Shown piece after piece: positions 1-5,031 of a DNA stretch of 5,131 bases. Under the pieces are notes generated by a model. That model saw only the letters and a program-made list of their open reading frames with translations, was not told where the DNA came from and searched no databases. This stretch comes from Pseudomonadota bacterium (GTDB lineage: Bacteria > Pseudomonadota > Alphaproteobacteria > Rhizobiales > Hyphomicrobiaceae), in contig JAEVZQ010000485.1 of NCBI GenBank assembly GCA_023392135.1, forward strand, positions 1 to 5,131, written 5' to 3'. Made by a program: the position numbers and the translations under genes. Positions within the stretch are counted from its first letter, which is position 1. Each line of letters begins with the position of its first letter.

Positions 1-541
1 GCTTGTTCACCCAGGCAACGTACCGGTTCATCCATCCCTCCAAGAAGGCGCGGCTCGCGGCTCCGATGCTGCCATCGGCCTCGAACAGACCGTCCTTCAT
101 CTGAATGAACACTTCCGGCTGGCCGAGCGTCGGCACATCGAGATAGGCGAGCACATTGCGCAGATGCTGCTGCGCGATGGCGGTGCCGATGGCGCCAATG
201 GAAATACCGATCACGCCGGCCGGTTTGCCCGCCCATGCGTTCTGGCCGTAGGGGCGCGAGGCATGGTCGATCGCATTCTTGAGCACGCCGGGGATCGAGC
301 GGTTGTATTCGGGTGTCACGAAAATCAGGCCATCGGCGGCTGCGATCTCGGCCTTGAGGCGCTTCACCTGCGGAGCCTGATTGTCGTCATCGTCTTGATT
401 GTAGAGCGGCAGGTCGCCGATCTTGATCGTGTTGAAAGTGAAATCCGATGGCGCAAGCTTTGTGAGCGCATTGGCGAGCTTGCGGTTGAAGCTGTCGCGG
501 CGCAGGCTGCCAATGATGACGGCGATGGTCTTGTTGCTCAT
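1..541 (-). CDS. NADPH-dependent FMN reductase, ChrR/azoreductase-like (3' end cut by window edge)
   Basis: A flavodoxin-fold NAD(P)H:FMN oxidoreductase. Family members (ChrR/YieF, soluble quinone, chromate and azo reductases) bind FMN and reduce quinones or other electrophiles by two electrons in the cytoplasm. The 180 visible codons start MSNKTIAVIIGSLRRDSFNR. The phosphate-binding loop GSLRRDSFN is at residues 11-19. The family signature PEYNRSIPGVLKNAIDHASR is at 77-96, with the usual GKPAGVIGIS strand at about 105-114. Family proteins are about 180-190 residues, so only a few residues and the stop lie off the left edge. The ATG at 539-541 is chosen because an AAGGAGG sequence (complement of 550-556) sits 8 nt upstream and the N-terminus matches the family. 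It is the third gene of the doxX–VOC–reductase operon, 39 nt after the VOC stop. Family assignment is firm; the physiological substrate is unknown. Confidence 0.93.
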   Translation of the reverse strand, partial: MSNKTIAVIIGSLRRDSFNRKLANALTKLAPSDFTFNTIKIGDLPLYNQDDDDNQAPQVKRLKAEIAAADGLIFVTPEYNRSIPGVLKNAIDHASRPYGQNAWAGKPAGVIGISIGAIGTAIAQQHLRNVLAYLDVPTLGQPEVFIQMKDGLFEADGSIGAASRAFLEGWMNRYVAWVNK

Positions 542-580
542 GATGAGCGCCTCCTTTCTGGTACGTTTGCAAGTCGGTTA

Positions 581-1459
581 TCAGGAACTGGCCTCAGCCT
601 GTTTCAGCAGCACGATGTTGCCCCAGGGATCGGCGGCTTCGATCGCGTCGCCAGTCCGCCGGCCTCCGCCTGCGATGAGGCGCTCCGCCGATGCGTCGAA
701 CTCGTCGCGATCCCGCGCGATCAGCTCGAATGAAGCAAGGCCCGTGGTGGATCCGGAACGCTTCGGTGCGTTACGGCTGCGCCAGATGTTGGTCGCGACG
801 TGGTGATGATAGCCGCTTGTGCTGTAGAACGTGGCGCCCGGATAGTGACAGGTGATGTCGAGACCAAGGACATCGTGATAAAAGGCCTCCGCCTCAGCCA
901 GTCCCCCGACACGCAGATGGATGTGACCGACGGTCGTGCCGCTCGGCACACGCGCCGCATCCGACGTGTCGCCTTCGCCAGCCGCGATGAGCCCTTCCAT
1001 ATCCAACGGCTCGGTGGACATCAGGACCTCACCATCCTTCCAGAGCCACGCGTGGCGCGGGCGATCAGCATAGATTTCGATGCCGTTACCTTCCGGATCG
1101 GTGAGATAGAGCGCTTCGCTCACCTTGTGGTCGGAGGCGCCGTCGAGCCGGACCCCGGACCTGAGCGCGCGGCGCAGCCAGCGGCCGAGGTCAGCCCGGG
1201 ACGGCATCAGGAAGGCCGTGTGAAAGAGGCCGGCGAAACCCGCAGGCTCGGGATCGACATTGCGCTGGCGCAGGATCAGGAGCACGGCCCGGCCGTCGCC
1301 GAGGCACACGGTGTCGCGCTCCGTTGCCATGCGGTGCAGTCCGATCGCCTCCTCATAATAGCGGGCCACACCATCCAGATCGCGGACGATGAGCGTCACC
1401 GCGCCTGGCCTGAGCAGGGCGTCGGCGGATTGGAGCTGAACAGCGAGAGCTGATGACAT
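581..1459 (-). CDS. Two-domain VOC (glyoxalase/extradiol dioxygenase-fold) protein, CatE type
   Basis: A 292-residue protein with two tandem VOC domains, at about residues 16-132 and 174-288. Several segments are hallmarks of CatE-type proteins (Bacillus CatE, thought to act on catechols or quinone adducts). In domain 1 these are FHTAFLMP with H80 and SEALYLTDPEGNGIEIYADR, whose E128 is a likely metal ligand. In domain 2 they are GHIHLRV with H179 and YHHHVATNIW at 217-226. The last strand of domain 2 (DPWGNIVLLK) lacks the acidic ligand that classical extradiol dioxygenases carry there, so ring-cleaving activity should not be assumed. The ATG at 1457-1459 has AGGAGG (complement of 1465-1470) 5 nt upstream. 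That Shine-Dalgarno directly abuts the doxX stop codon, suggesting translational coupling. It is the middle gene of the operon. Glutathione-dependent or ring-opening chemistry on quinone/catechol compounds is the likely role, by inference. Confidence 0.92.
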   Translation of the reverse strand: MSSALAVQLQSADALLRPGAVTLIVRDLDGVARYYEEAIGLHRMATERDTVCLGDGRAVLLILRQRNVDPEPAGFAGLFHTAFLMPSRADLGRWLRRALRSGVRLDGASDHKVSEALYLTDPEGNGIEIYADRPRHAWLWKDGEVLMSTEPLDMEGLIAAGEGDTSDAARVPSGTTVGHIHLRVGGLAEAEAFYHDVLGLDITCHYPGATFYSTSGYHHHVATNIWRSRNAPKRSGSTTGLASFELIARDRDEFDASAERLIAGGGRRTGDAIEAADPWGNIVLLKQAEASS

Positions 1460-1470
1460 GGGAGCCTCCT

Positions 1471-1899
1471 TCAGCGAAGAGCTTCGGCCCTGACGGCGGC
1501 GGCAACCGGCGGGCGGAGAGCGAAAGCTCCGTCGCCGAGCAGCGCCTGCACGATCAGCGCCACGGTCCAGAAAGCGGGGAACTCCCAGCCGCCATTAGCC
1601 GCCGAGAACAGCCAGCCGTTACCGGTATGCTGCAGTGTCGCCCCGATCAGGATCGGCACCATCAGCAGCGAGATCCAGCGCGTCCAGACACCGAGGATGA
1701 GCGCAAGGCCGCCGCCGATTTCCCCGAGGATCACCAGATAAGCGAAGGACCCGGGGTAGCCGAGGCTCTCAAAGAAGCCGACCGTACCCGGAAGTCCGAA
1801 GGTGAAGACCTTGAGCAAAAGGCCATGGGCGAGGAGCAATGCGCCGAGGCTGACGCGAAGAAGGAAGGCGGCATAGGGTGCGGTGCGATCGTCGATCAT
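1471..1899 (-). CDS. DoxX-family integral membrane protein (CatD-like)
   Basis: A 142-residue inner-membrane protein of the DoxX family. Four hydrophobic segments are visible at about residues 8-29, 51-71, 73-90 and 107-126. The family-typical LRVSLGALLLAHGLLKVF-like first helix and the NGWLFSAANGGWEFPAFW-like stretch before the last helix are both present. DoxX proteins were named from a thiosulfate:quinone oxidoreductase subunit, but most bacterial members are of unclear function and often sit beside redox or detoxification enzymes; Bacillus CatD is paired with CatE. The start at 1897-1899 has AAAGGAG (complement of 1907-1913) 7 nt upstream. It is the first gene of the operon, with its stop only 11 nt before the VOC start. 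Transcription should begin in the divergent region shared with the LysR gene. Family assignment is good; the biochemical role is inferred from neighbours only. Confidence 0.92.
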   Translation of the reverse strand: MIDDRTAPYAAFLLRVSLGALLLAHGLLLKVFTFGLPGTVGFFESLGYPGSFAYLVILGEIGGGLALILGVWTRWISLLMVPILIGATLQHTGNGWLFSAANGGWEFPAFWTVALIVQALLGDGAFALRPPVAAAVRAEALR

Positions 1900-1982
1900 G
1901 TCGGTCTCCTTTAGGATTGGTTAATGGTCGGACTGATGGCCGGCCCTTCAACGTGAGAGATGCACCCTATCCATCAGTTTGA

Positions 1983-2005
1983 TAATATAGCTACTTATGA
2001 TATTA
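1983..2005. promoter_or_regulatory. LysR-type T-N11-A operator box
   Basis: TAATAT at 1983-1988 and its exact complement ATATTA at 2000-2005 are separated by exactly 11 nt, giving the canonical LysR-family T-N11-A motif inside an inverted repeat (ATAT-N11-ATAT core). It lies 28 nt upstream of the LysR-type gene and 83 nt upstream of doxX, as expected for an autoregulated divergent LysR operator. The arms are AT-only, so chance occurrence in an AT-rich stretch is a real caveat. Confidence 0.65.
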
Positions 2006-2008
2006 ATC

Positions 2009-2023
2009 CACACCATTGGTGTG
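2009..2023. repeat. Perfect 7-1-7 inverted repeat before the LysR-type start
   Basis: CACACCA at 2009-2015 and TGGTGTG at 2017-2023 are perfect complements around a single central T. The dyad ends 10 nt before the LysR-type ATG. With a 1-nt centre it is a poor RNA hairpin (a few central pairs would have to open for a loop) but a good dimeric-protein binding site. It overlaps the position where a Shine-Dalgarno would lie, so it could serve as a second operator half or affect translation. Confidence 0.6.
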
Positions 2024-2033
2024 AGCTGGATCT

Positions 2034-2948
2034 ATGCTCGATCGCGTTACCGGAATGCAGGTCTTCGCCCGCGTGGCGGCTCTCGGCAGCCTCTCGGCGG
2101 CAGCCCGCGCGCTCGGCATGTCGCAGACCATGGCCACCAAGCACATGGCGGCGATCGAGGAGCGGCTCGGTGTCAAGCTCTTGCACCGGACAACCCGGCG
2201 GCTCACGCTGACGGAGGCCGGCCGAAACTATCTCGAGGCGGTGGAGCGGATACTCAGCGACATCGAGGATGCGGATGCGGCTGCTTCCGCCGAGACTGTC
2301 GAGGTGCGCGGCACATTGCGGCTCAATGCGCCCGTGTCATTCGGCATACGTGAGCTGGCACCCCTGCTGCCGGAGCTTGCTGCACGACATCCGGCGCTCA
2401 CCGTCGACCTCGGCCTTAACGATCGTCGGGTGGATCTGATCGAGGAAGGATGGGATCTCGTCATCAGCATCGGCTCCCTCGAGAACTCAACACTGATCTC
2501 CCGCCGCCTTGCGCCGTGTCGAACCGCCGTGTGTGCGGCGCCGTCCTATATCGCCGCGCACGGGCGCCCGCGGACGATCAACGACTTAGCAAAGCACAAC
2601 TGCCTTGGCTACACGCTCTCGCGCGCTGTCGGAGCGGATCGCTGGTCGTTCGGAGATAAAGGCCAAGCCGTGGTTGCTATCCAGGGCACGTTGAAGGCCA
2701 ACAATGGCGACGCCCTGGTTGCAGCTGCCATCGCGGGACAGGGGATTATTTACCAGCCGACATTCCTGGTTGCTCGCGAGATCAGGGCCGGTCTGTTGAC
2801 CCCCCTTGAACTCGATCACGATCCTTTGGAGCTTGACGGGATCTTTGCCGTCTATCCCGCGGATCGGCGTCCTCCGGCGAAGGTCCGTGCAGCTATCGAT
2901 TTCCTGGTTGAACGATTGGGACCAGTACCGCCTTGGGAGCGGGCATGA
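2034..2948 (+). CDS. LysR-type transcriptional regulator
   Basis: A 304-residue LysR-family regulator. The winged HTH is at about residues 3-62 (GSLSAAARALGMSQTMATKH, then LGVKLLHRTTRRLTLTEAG), followed by the linker helix to about residue 90. The periplasmic-binding-protein-like effector domain runs to about residue 296 (RGTLRLNAPVSFG, then APSYIAAHGRP). It belongs to the common proteobacterial subgroup starting with MDR-x-x-GMQVF. The ATG at 2034 gives the normal N-terminus but is preceded only by a weak GAGCTGG-like ribosome site. The internal ATG at 2055 would truncate the first helix. It is divergent from the doxX–VOC–FMN reductase operon with a shared operator region, so it most likely controls that operon and itself. 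Cysteines are at 162, 167 and 190; C190 sits in a stretch common in the family. The inducer is not readable from sequence; a quinone or aromatic is plausible from context. Confidence 0.95.
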   Translation: MLDRVTGMQVFARVAALGSLSAAARALGMSQTMATKHMAAIEERLGVKLLHRTTRRLTLTEAGRNYLEAVERILSDIEDADAAASAETVEVRGTLRLNAPVSFGIRELAPLLPELAARHPALTVDLGLNDRRVDLIEEGWDLVISIGSLENSTLISRRLAPCRTAVCAAPSYIAAHGRPRTINDLAKHNCLGYTLSRAVGADRWSFGDKGQAVVAIQGTLKANNGDALVAAAIAGQGIIYQPTFLVAREIRAGLLTPLELDHDPLELDGIFAVYPADRRPPAKVRAAIDFLVERLGPVPPWERA

Positions 2949-2974
2949 TGCCGCGTGTCCTGTATTCGCTCCGG

Positions 2975-3004
2975 GGCGCCACCAAAAAAGGCAATCAGAG
3001 CGCC
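2975..3004 (-). terminator. Weak terminator candidate for the histidine kinase gene
   Basis: On the minus strand a T6 run (complement of 2984-2989) begins 5 nt after the kinase stop. Only a short GGC/GCC stem precedes it. A separate inverted repeat GGCGC (2975-2979) / GCGCC (3000-3004) brackets the T run rather than preceding it. The convergent gap to the LysR-type gene is only 46 nt, so this is where both transcripts would be expected to end. The stem is too weak for a confident call. Confidence 0.3.
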
Positions 3005-4233
3005 AGGGGGAAATGCACGCGGATGCGCGTTCCCTTGCTTACGGGCTGGTTCTCCATTTGTCCCCGGAGCTGGCGGACGAGTCCATCGACTAGTGTAAGG
3101 CCGAGCCCACCTCCAGCCGTAGCCGCCATGCCACGCCCGTTGTCCTCCACAACGAGCTCGGCCTCCCCCGTTTGAGGAAGTCTTTCGAAGCTCACCCAAA
3201 TGGTTCCCCCCGACTCATCGAAGGCGTGCTTGAGCGCATTCGTGACGAGCTCATTGACGACGAGACCGATGGAAACAGCCCGGTCCAGTGGGAGCATCAG
3301 CCCTGGGGCGACGGCGATCTCTATCACGATGAACTCGCGGAGGGGATTGATGTTGCTGCAAAGCGCACGCAGATAGTTGCCAAATTCGACCCGGTCGTTT
3401 CCCCCCTGAAATGAGAGCTGATCCTGCGCCAGCGCAATTGCTTGTACCCTATCGATCACGCCTGCCAGCTGTTCTTCACCACCAGCCCCGGAGGCGATCA
3501 ACTGCCGCCGTTGAAGGCTCAAGAGCGAAACGATCAGTTGCAGGTTGTTCTTTACCCTGTGCTGGAATTCACGGAAATGCATTTCGGCAATCCGCCGCTC
3601 GCGCGAATGCTGTGCAGCGAGTTCCTCGGAGGCTTTTCGGCTTTCTTCTCCAAGAAGCGCCAGCCCAAGGAGCTTGGCCATGACAGTGAGGAAGGTATCG
3701 TCATCCTCATCGAAGGTGCGGCGGATATTTGAGTCTACCTCCAGAACACCCCAAGTCCGGTTCCCGACTCTGATAGGCACGTTGAGCAACGAGACAATGC
3801 CGTGATCGCGCAGGGCGGGGTGGTAGCGGTACTCTGGATCGTTCGGCAAATCCTCGATAGCAACAGAAGCACCAGTTTGAATTGTGCGACCCGGCGGCGA
3901 AGCTCGATCGGTGGGCAGGGTGAGCTTGCCGATCAGACCAGCCTTCCAGCCCACCCCTGCTTCAAGCAACAAGTCACCCCGGTCAGGTCGATATCTCAGC
4001 ACCTTGACGTGCTCGATGTGGGTAACGAGGGATATTTGAGCCGTCATGTGCTGCATCAGCCGCCGGATCGGAATCTCGGAAGCAGCCCGAGCAAAGGCGG
4101 CAACAGCCCGCTGATACTCATGCAGTCGCTGCAGTTCGGATGAAGACTGTTCGTTCGCGCCCGGCACATAGCCAGAATTCAGATGATATCCGAAGGTTCC
4201 CGGCCAGGAAGGGCGCGCAGCCGCACTCTCCAC
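2995..4233 (-). CDS. Soluble sensor histidine kinase: GAF + HisKA_2 + HATPase
   Basis: A 412-residue cytoplasmic two-component sensor kinase with no membrane segment. A GAF domain spans about residues 45-197, with LLNVPIRVGNRTWGVLEVDS typical of its last strands. A short coiled linker (about 198-218) leads into the HisKA_2 box EFQHRVKNNLQLIVSLLSLQ with phosphoacceptor H225. The ATPase domain shows the N box VVNELVTNALKHAF (N327 region), the G1 box EDNGRGM (363-369) and GGGLGL (374-379). The start is GTG at 4231-4233. It is the first start codon after an in-frame TGA, but GGGA lies directly against it, so no properly spaced ribosome site exists. A second GTG at residue 23 is the alternative, also without a clear site. 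No response regulator lies in the window, so it is an orphan here. The kinase type is one used by alphaproteobacterial general stress signalling through PhyR; that link is inference. Confidence 0.92.
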   Translation of the reverse strand: MESAAARPSWPGTFGYHLNSGYVPGANEQSSSELQRLHEYQRAVAAFARAASEIPIRRLMQHMTAQISLVTHIEHVKVLRYRPDRGDLLLEAGVGWKAGLIGKLTLPTDRASPPGRTIQTGASVAIEDLPNDPEYRYHPALRDHGIVSLLNVPIRVGNRTWGVLEVDSNIRRTFDEDDDTFLTVMAKLLGLALLGEESRKASEELAAQHSRERRIAEMHFREFQHRVKNNLQLIVSLLSLQRRQLIASGAGGEEQLAGVIDRVQAIALAQDQLSFQGGNDRVEFGNYLRALCSNINPLREFIVIEIAVAPGLMLPLDRAVSIGLVVNELVTNALKHAFDESGGTIWVSFERLPQTGEAELVVEDNGRGMAATAGGGLGLTLVDGLVRQLRGQMENQPVSKGTRIRVHFPLAL

Positions 4234-4292
4234 TCCCGGGAGGCGCGATAAGCACTGTCAGTTGAGAACGCTCGGTCAAGCGCGCCCACCTA

Positions 4293-4360
4293 GCAGCCGG
4301 CGCGAGGGCTGCCACGGCTTCGGCTTAAGCCGAAGCGATGCCTTGCGGCACACCCGTGGC
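4293..4360. repeat. Cluster of nested inverted repeats, possible three-way junction
   Basis: Four complementary pairs are packed in 68 nt. GCAGCC (4293-4298) pairs with GGCTGC (4307-4312). GCCACGG (4311-4317) pairs with CCGTGGC (4354-4360). GCTTCGGCTTAAGCCGAAGC (4317-4336) is a perfect 20-bp palindrome. TGCC (4339-4342) pairs with GGCA (4347-4350). The outer 7-bp stem can enclose the palindrome hairpin and the small TGCC/GGCA hairpin, giving a three-way junction. The first pair shares bases 4311-4312 with the outer stem and would compete with it. It could be a regulatory RNA structure, a protein-binding dyad, or a copy of a genomic palindromic repeat; the window holds only one copy. Confidence 0.7.
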
Positions 4361-4501
4361 TGGGTTAGCCGAAATCAATTCCTGAGAAGGAGTCCTCGGC
4401 ACCCCGATTGGATCAGTGCGCCGCTCCTTATGGATATACGGCCCCGGAAAAAGACCTATCCTGGCACAATTACGCGTACCAAATGCGTCTCACATGCAAC
4501 A

Positions 4502-4527
4502 GGAACCTCCGTATCGAGAAAGCAGTT
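4502..4527 (+). promoter_or_regulatory. Sigma-EcfG-type (general stress response) promoter
   Basis: GGAAC at 4502-4506 matches the -35 element of alphaproteobacterial EcfG/RpoE2 sigma factors. After 17 nt comes AGTT (4524-4527), which differs from the -10 consensus CGTT only in its first base. Predicted initiation near 4534 leaves a leader of about 28 nt to the DUF1328 ATG, containing its GGAGG site. Small DUF1328 membrane proteins are plausible general-stress targets. The match is seen; sigma dependence is inferred. Confidence 0.65.
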
Positions 4528-4561
4528 CGTTGTCTGAGGTAATCTTTAAGCGGAGGCGAAT

Positions 4562-4738
4562 ATGTCGAATCTCCTCTACTTTGCGGTGGTGTTCCTGATC
4601 ATTGCTATCGTCGCTGCGTTGTTTGGCTTTGGCGGCGTCGCAGGGACGGCAATCGAAGGCGCCCGTATCCTGTTCTGGGTAGCCATCGTGCTGTTTGTCG
4701 TATCGCTCGTTGTAAGCCTGGTTCGCAGAGGCAGCTAA
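4562..4738 (+). CDS. DUF1328 (UPF0391/YtjA-like) small membrane protein
   Basis: A 58-residue protein starting [20 protein letters not shown] and ending VSLVRRGS. Two hydrophobic helices (about residues 4-23 and 36-54) flank the family-typical [17 protein letters not shown] segment. This length and layout match the DUF1328 family of two-helix inner-membrane proteins, whose biochemical role is unknown. The ATG at 4562 has GGAGG (4552-4556) 5 nt upstream. It stands alone, divergent from the sensor kinase, behind an EcfG-like promoter and followed 25 nt later by a strong hairpin, so it is probably a single-gene transcript. Membrane-stress protection under general-stress control is a plausible inference. 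The gene is short, but the family match is clear by eye. Confidence 0.93.
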   Translation: MSNLLYFAVVFLIIAIVAALFGFGGVAGTAIEGARILFWVAIVLFVVSLVVSLVRRGS

Positions 4739-4760
4739 TATTGGGCGTGGTCGCATAGGA

Positions 4761-4800
4761 CTTGCTGCATGGCAGAATGGCCTCTCTGCCGTGCAGCCAG
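4761..4800 (+). terminator. Strong hairpin downstream of DUF1328, terminator-like
   Basis: GCTGCATGGCAGA (4764-4776) pairs with TCTGCCGTGCAGC (4785-4797) over 13 positions with a single U·G wobble, around the 8-nt loop ATGGCCTC. After a T/C mismatch, two more pairs close at 4761-4762 and 4799-4800. The stem starts 25 nt after the DUF1328 stop. No T run follows directly; the nearest is TTTT at 4815-4818. It may therefore be a transcript-end or 3'-stabilising structure rather than a canonical intrinsic terminator. Confidence 0.65.
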
Positions 4801-5011
4801 AAGAACACCGGCCTATTTTGAATTAGCCGCACAGCTCCCCCTGCTTTTTCAATTTTGGAATGAGGCGATCAGATGTTTGAGAGGTAGAGTAATGCGACTG
4901 CAGCTCGTGCTCTGAAGTTCAAAATACGCCATCGATAGATCTGCGTATCTTCTCCCTATGAAGACGCTTGATTTTGTCTTGGTTTAACTTGCGTGGGATT
5001 TCGCCGTGTTT

Positions 5012-5029
5012 CCCAAGATGATTCTTGGG
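5012..5029. terminator. Small perfect hairpin just after the right-edge gene
   Basis: CCCAAGA (5012-5018) and TCTTGGG (5023-5029) pair perfectly around a 4-nt loop. It begins 2 nt past the stop codon of the minus-strand partial gene. Read on the minus strand, no T run follows the stem (AAACAC), so it fits a 3'-end structure better than a strong intrinsic terminator. Confidence 0.45.
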
Positions 5030-5031
5030 CG

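Larger units (their letters stand above)
1900..2033. promoter_or_regulatory. Divergent promoter/operator region between doxX operon and lysR-type gene
   Basis: A 134-nt region much richer in A/T than the flanking genes, mainly at 1975-2010. On the plus strand, TTGATA (1979-1984) and TATTAA (2001-2006) are 16 nt apart and could form the regulator's promoter, placing the transcription start about 20 nt before its ATG. On the minus strand, TATTAT (complement of 1982-1987) is a possible -10 for the doxX operon, but no good -35 accompanies it. Both candidates overlap the dyads described separately, so binding there would affect both directions. Promoter hexamer calls are weak; the regulatory character of the region is well supported by gene layout. 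Confidence 0.6.
4234..4561. other. 328-nt intergenic region with nested inverted repeats and a stress-type promoter
   Basis: No convincing gene lies between the divergent kinase and DUF1328 genes. The half nearer the kinase holds the nested dyads at 4293-4360. The half nearer DUF1328 holds an EcfG-like promoter at 4502-4527. A 35-codon plus-strand reading frame (4430-4537) has no ribosome site and runs through the promoter, so it is not called. No clear sigma-70 promoter for the kinase could be read in the minus direction. Confidence 0.6.
4739..5031. other. Intergenic region between DUF1328 and right-edge gene
   Basis: About 290 nt with no supported gene. Apart from the hairpin at 4761-4800, it is visibly more AT-rich than the flanking genes and contains only very short reading frames (for example 7 codons from 4892). 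An inverted repeat ATACGC (4924-4929) / GCGTAT (4943-4948) has a 13-nt spacer, and on the minus strand it is followed by TTTT. It could be a weak terminator for the minus-strand gene at the right edge. Confidence 0.5.

Noticed and set aside
164..806. Plus-strand open frames of 189 and 127 residues at the left end
   Set aside because: Shadows of the FMN reductase and VOC genes; no family resemblance.
800..1453. 217-residue plus-strand open frame opposite the VOC gene
   Set aside because: It lies entirely antisense to a clear two-domain VOC protein, has no domain-like sequence, and is explained by GC-rich codon bias.
1453..1914. 153-residue plus-strand open frame opposite doxX
   Set aside because: Low-complexity charged sequence antisense to a recognisable four-helix DoxX protein.
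2852..3199. Minus-strand 115-residue frame across the LysR/kinase convergent junction
   Set aside because: Arg/Gly/Pro-rich translation overlapping the ends of two well-supported genes in another frame.
4461..4476. TGGCAC resembling a sigma-54 -24 element
   Set aside because: The GG-to-GC spacing is one base short and there is no TTGC -12 element.
4528..4531. CGTT as an exact EcfG -10 element
   Set aside because: It is 21 nt from GGAAC, too far; the AGTT four bases earlier has the right 17-nt spacing.
4430..4537. 35-codon plus-strand frame (starts MDIRPRKKTY)
   Set aside because: No ribosome-binding site, and it runs across the EcfG-like promoter of the next gene.
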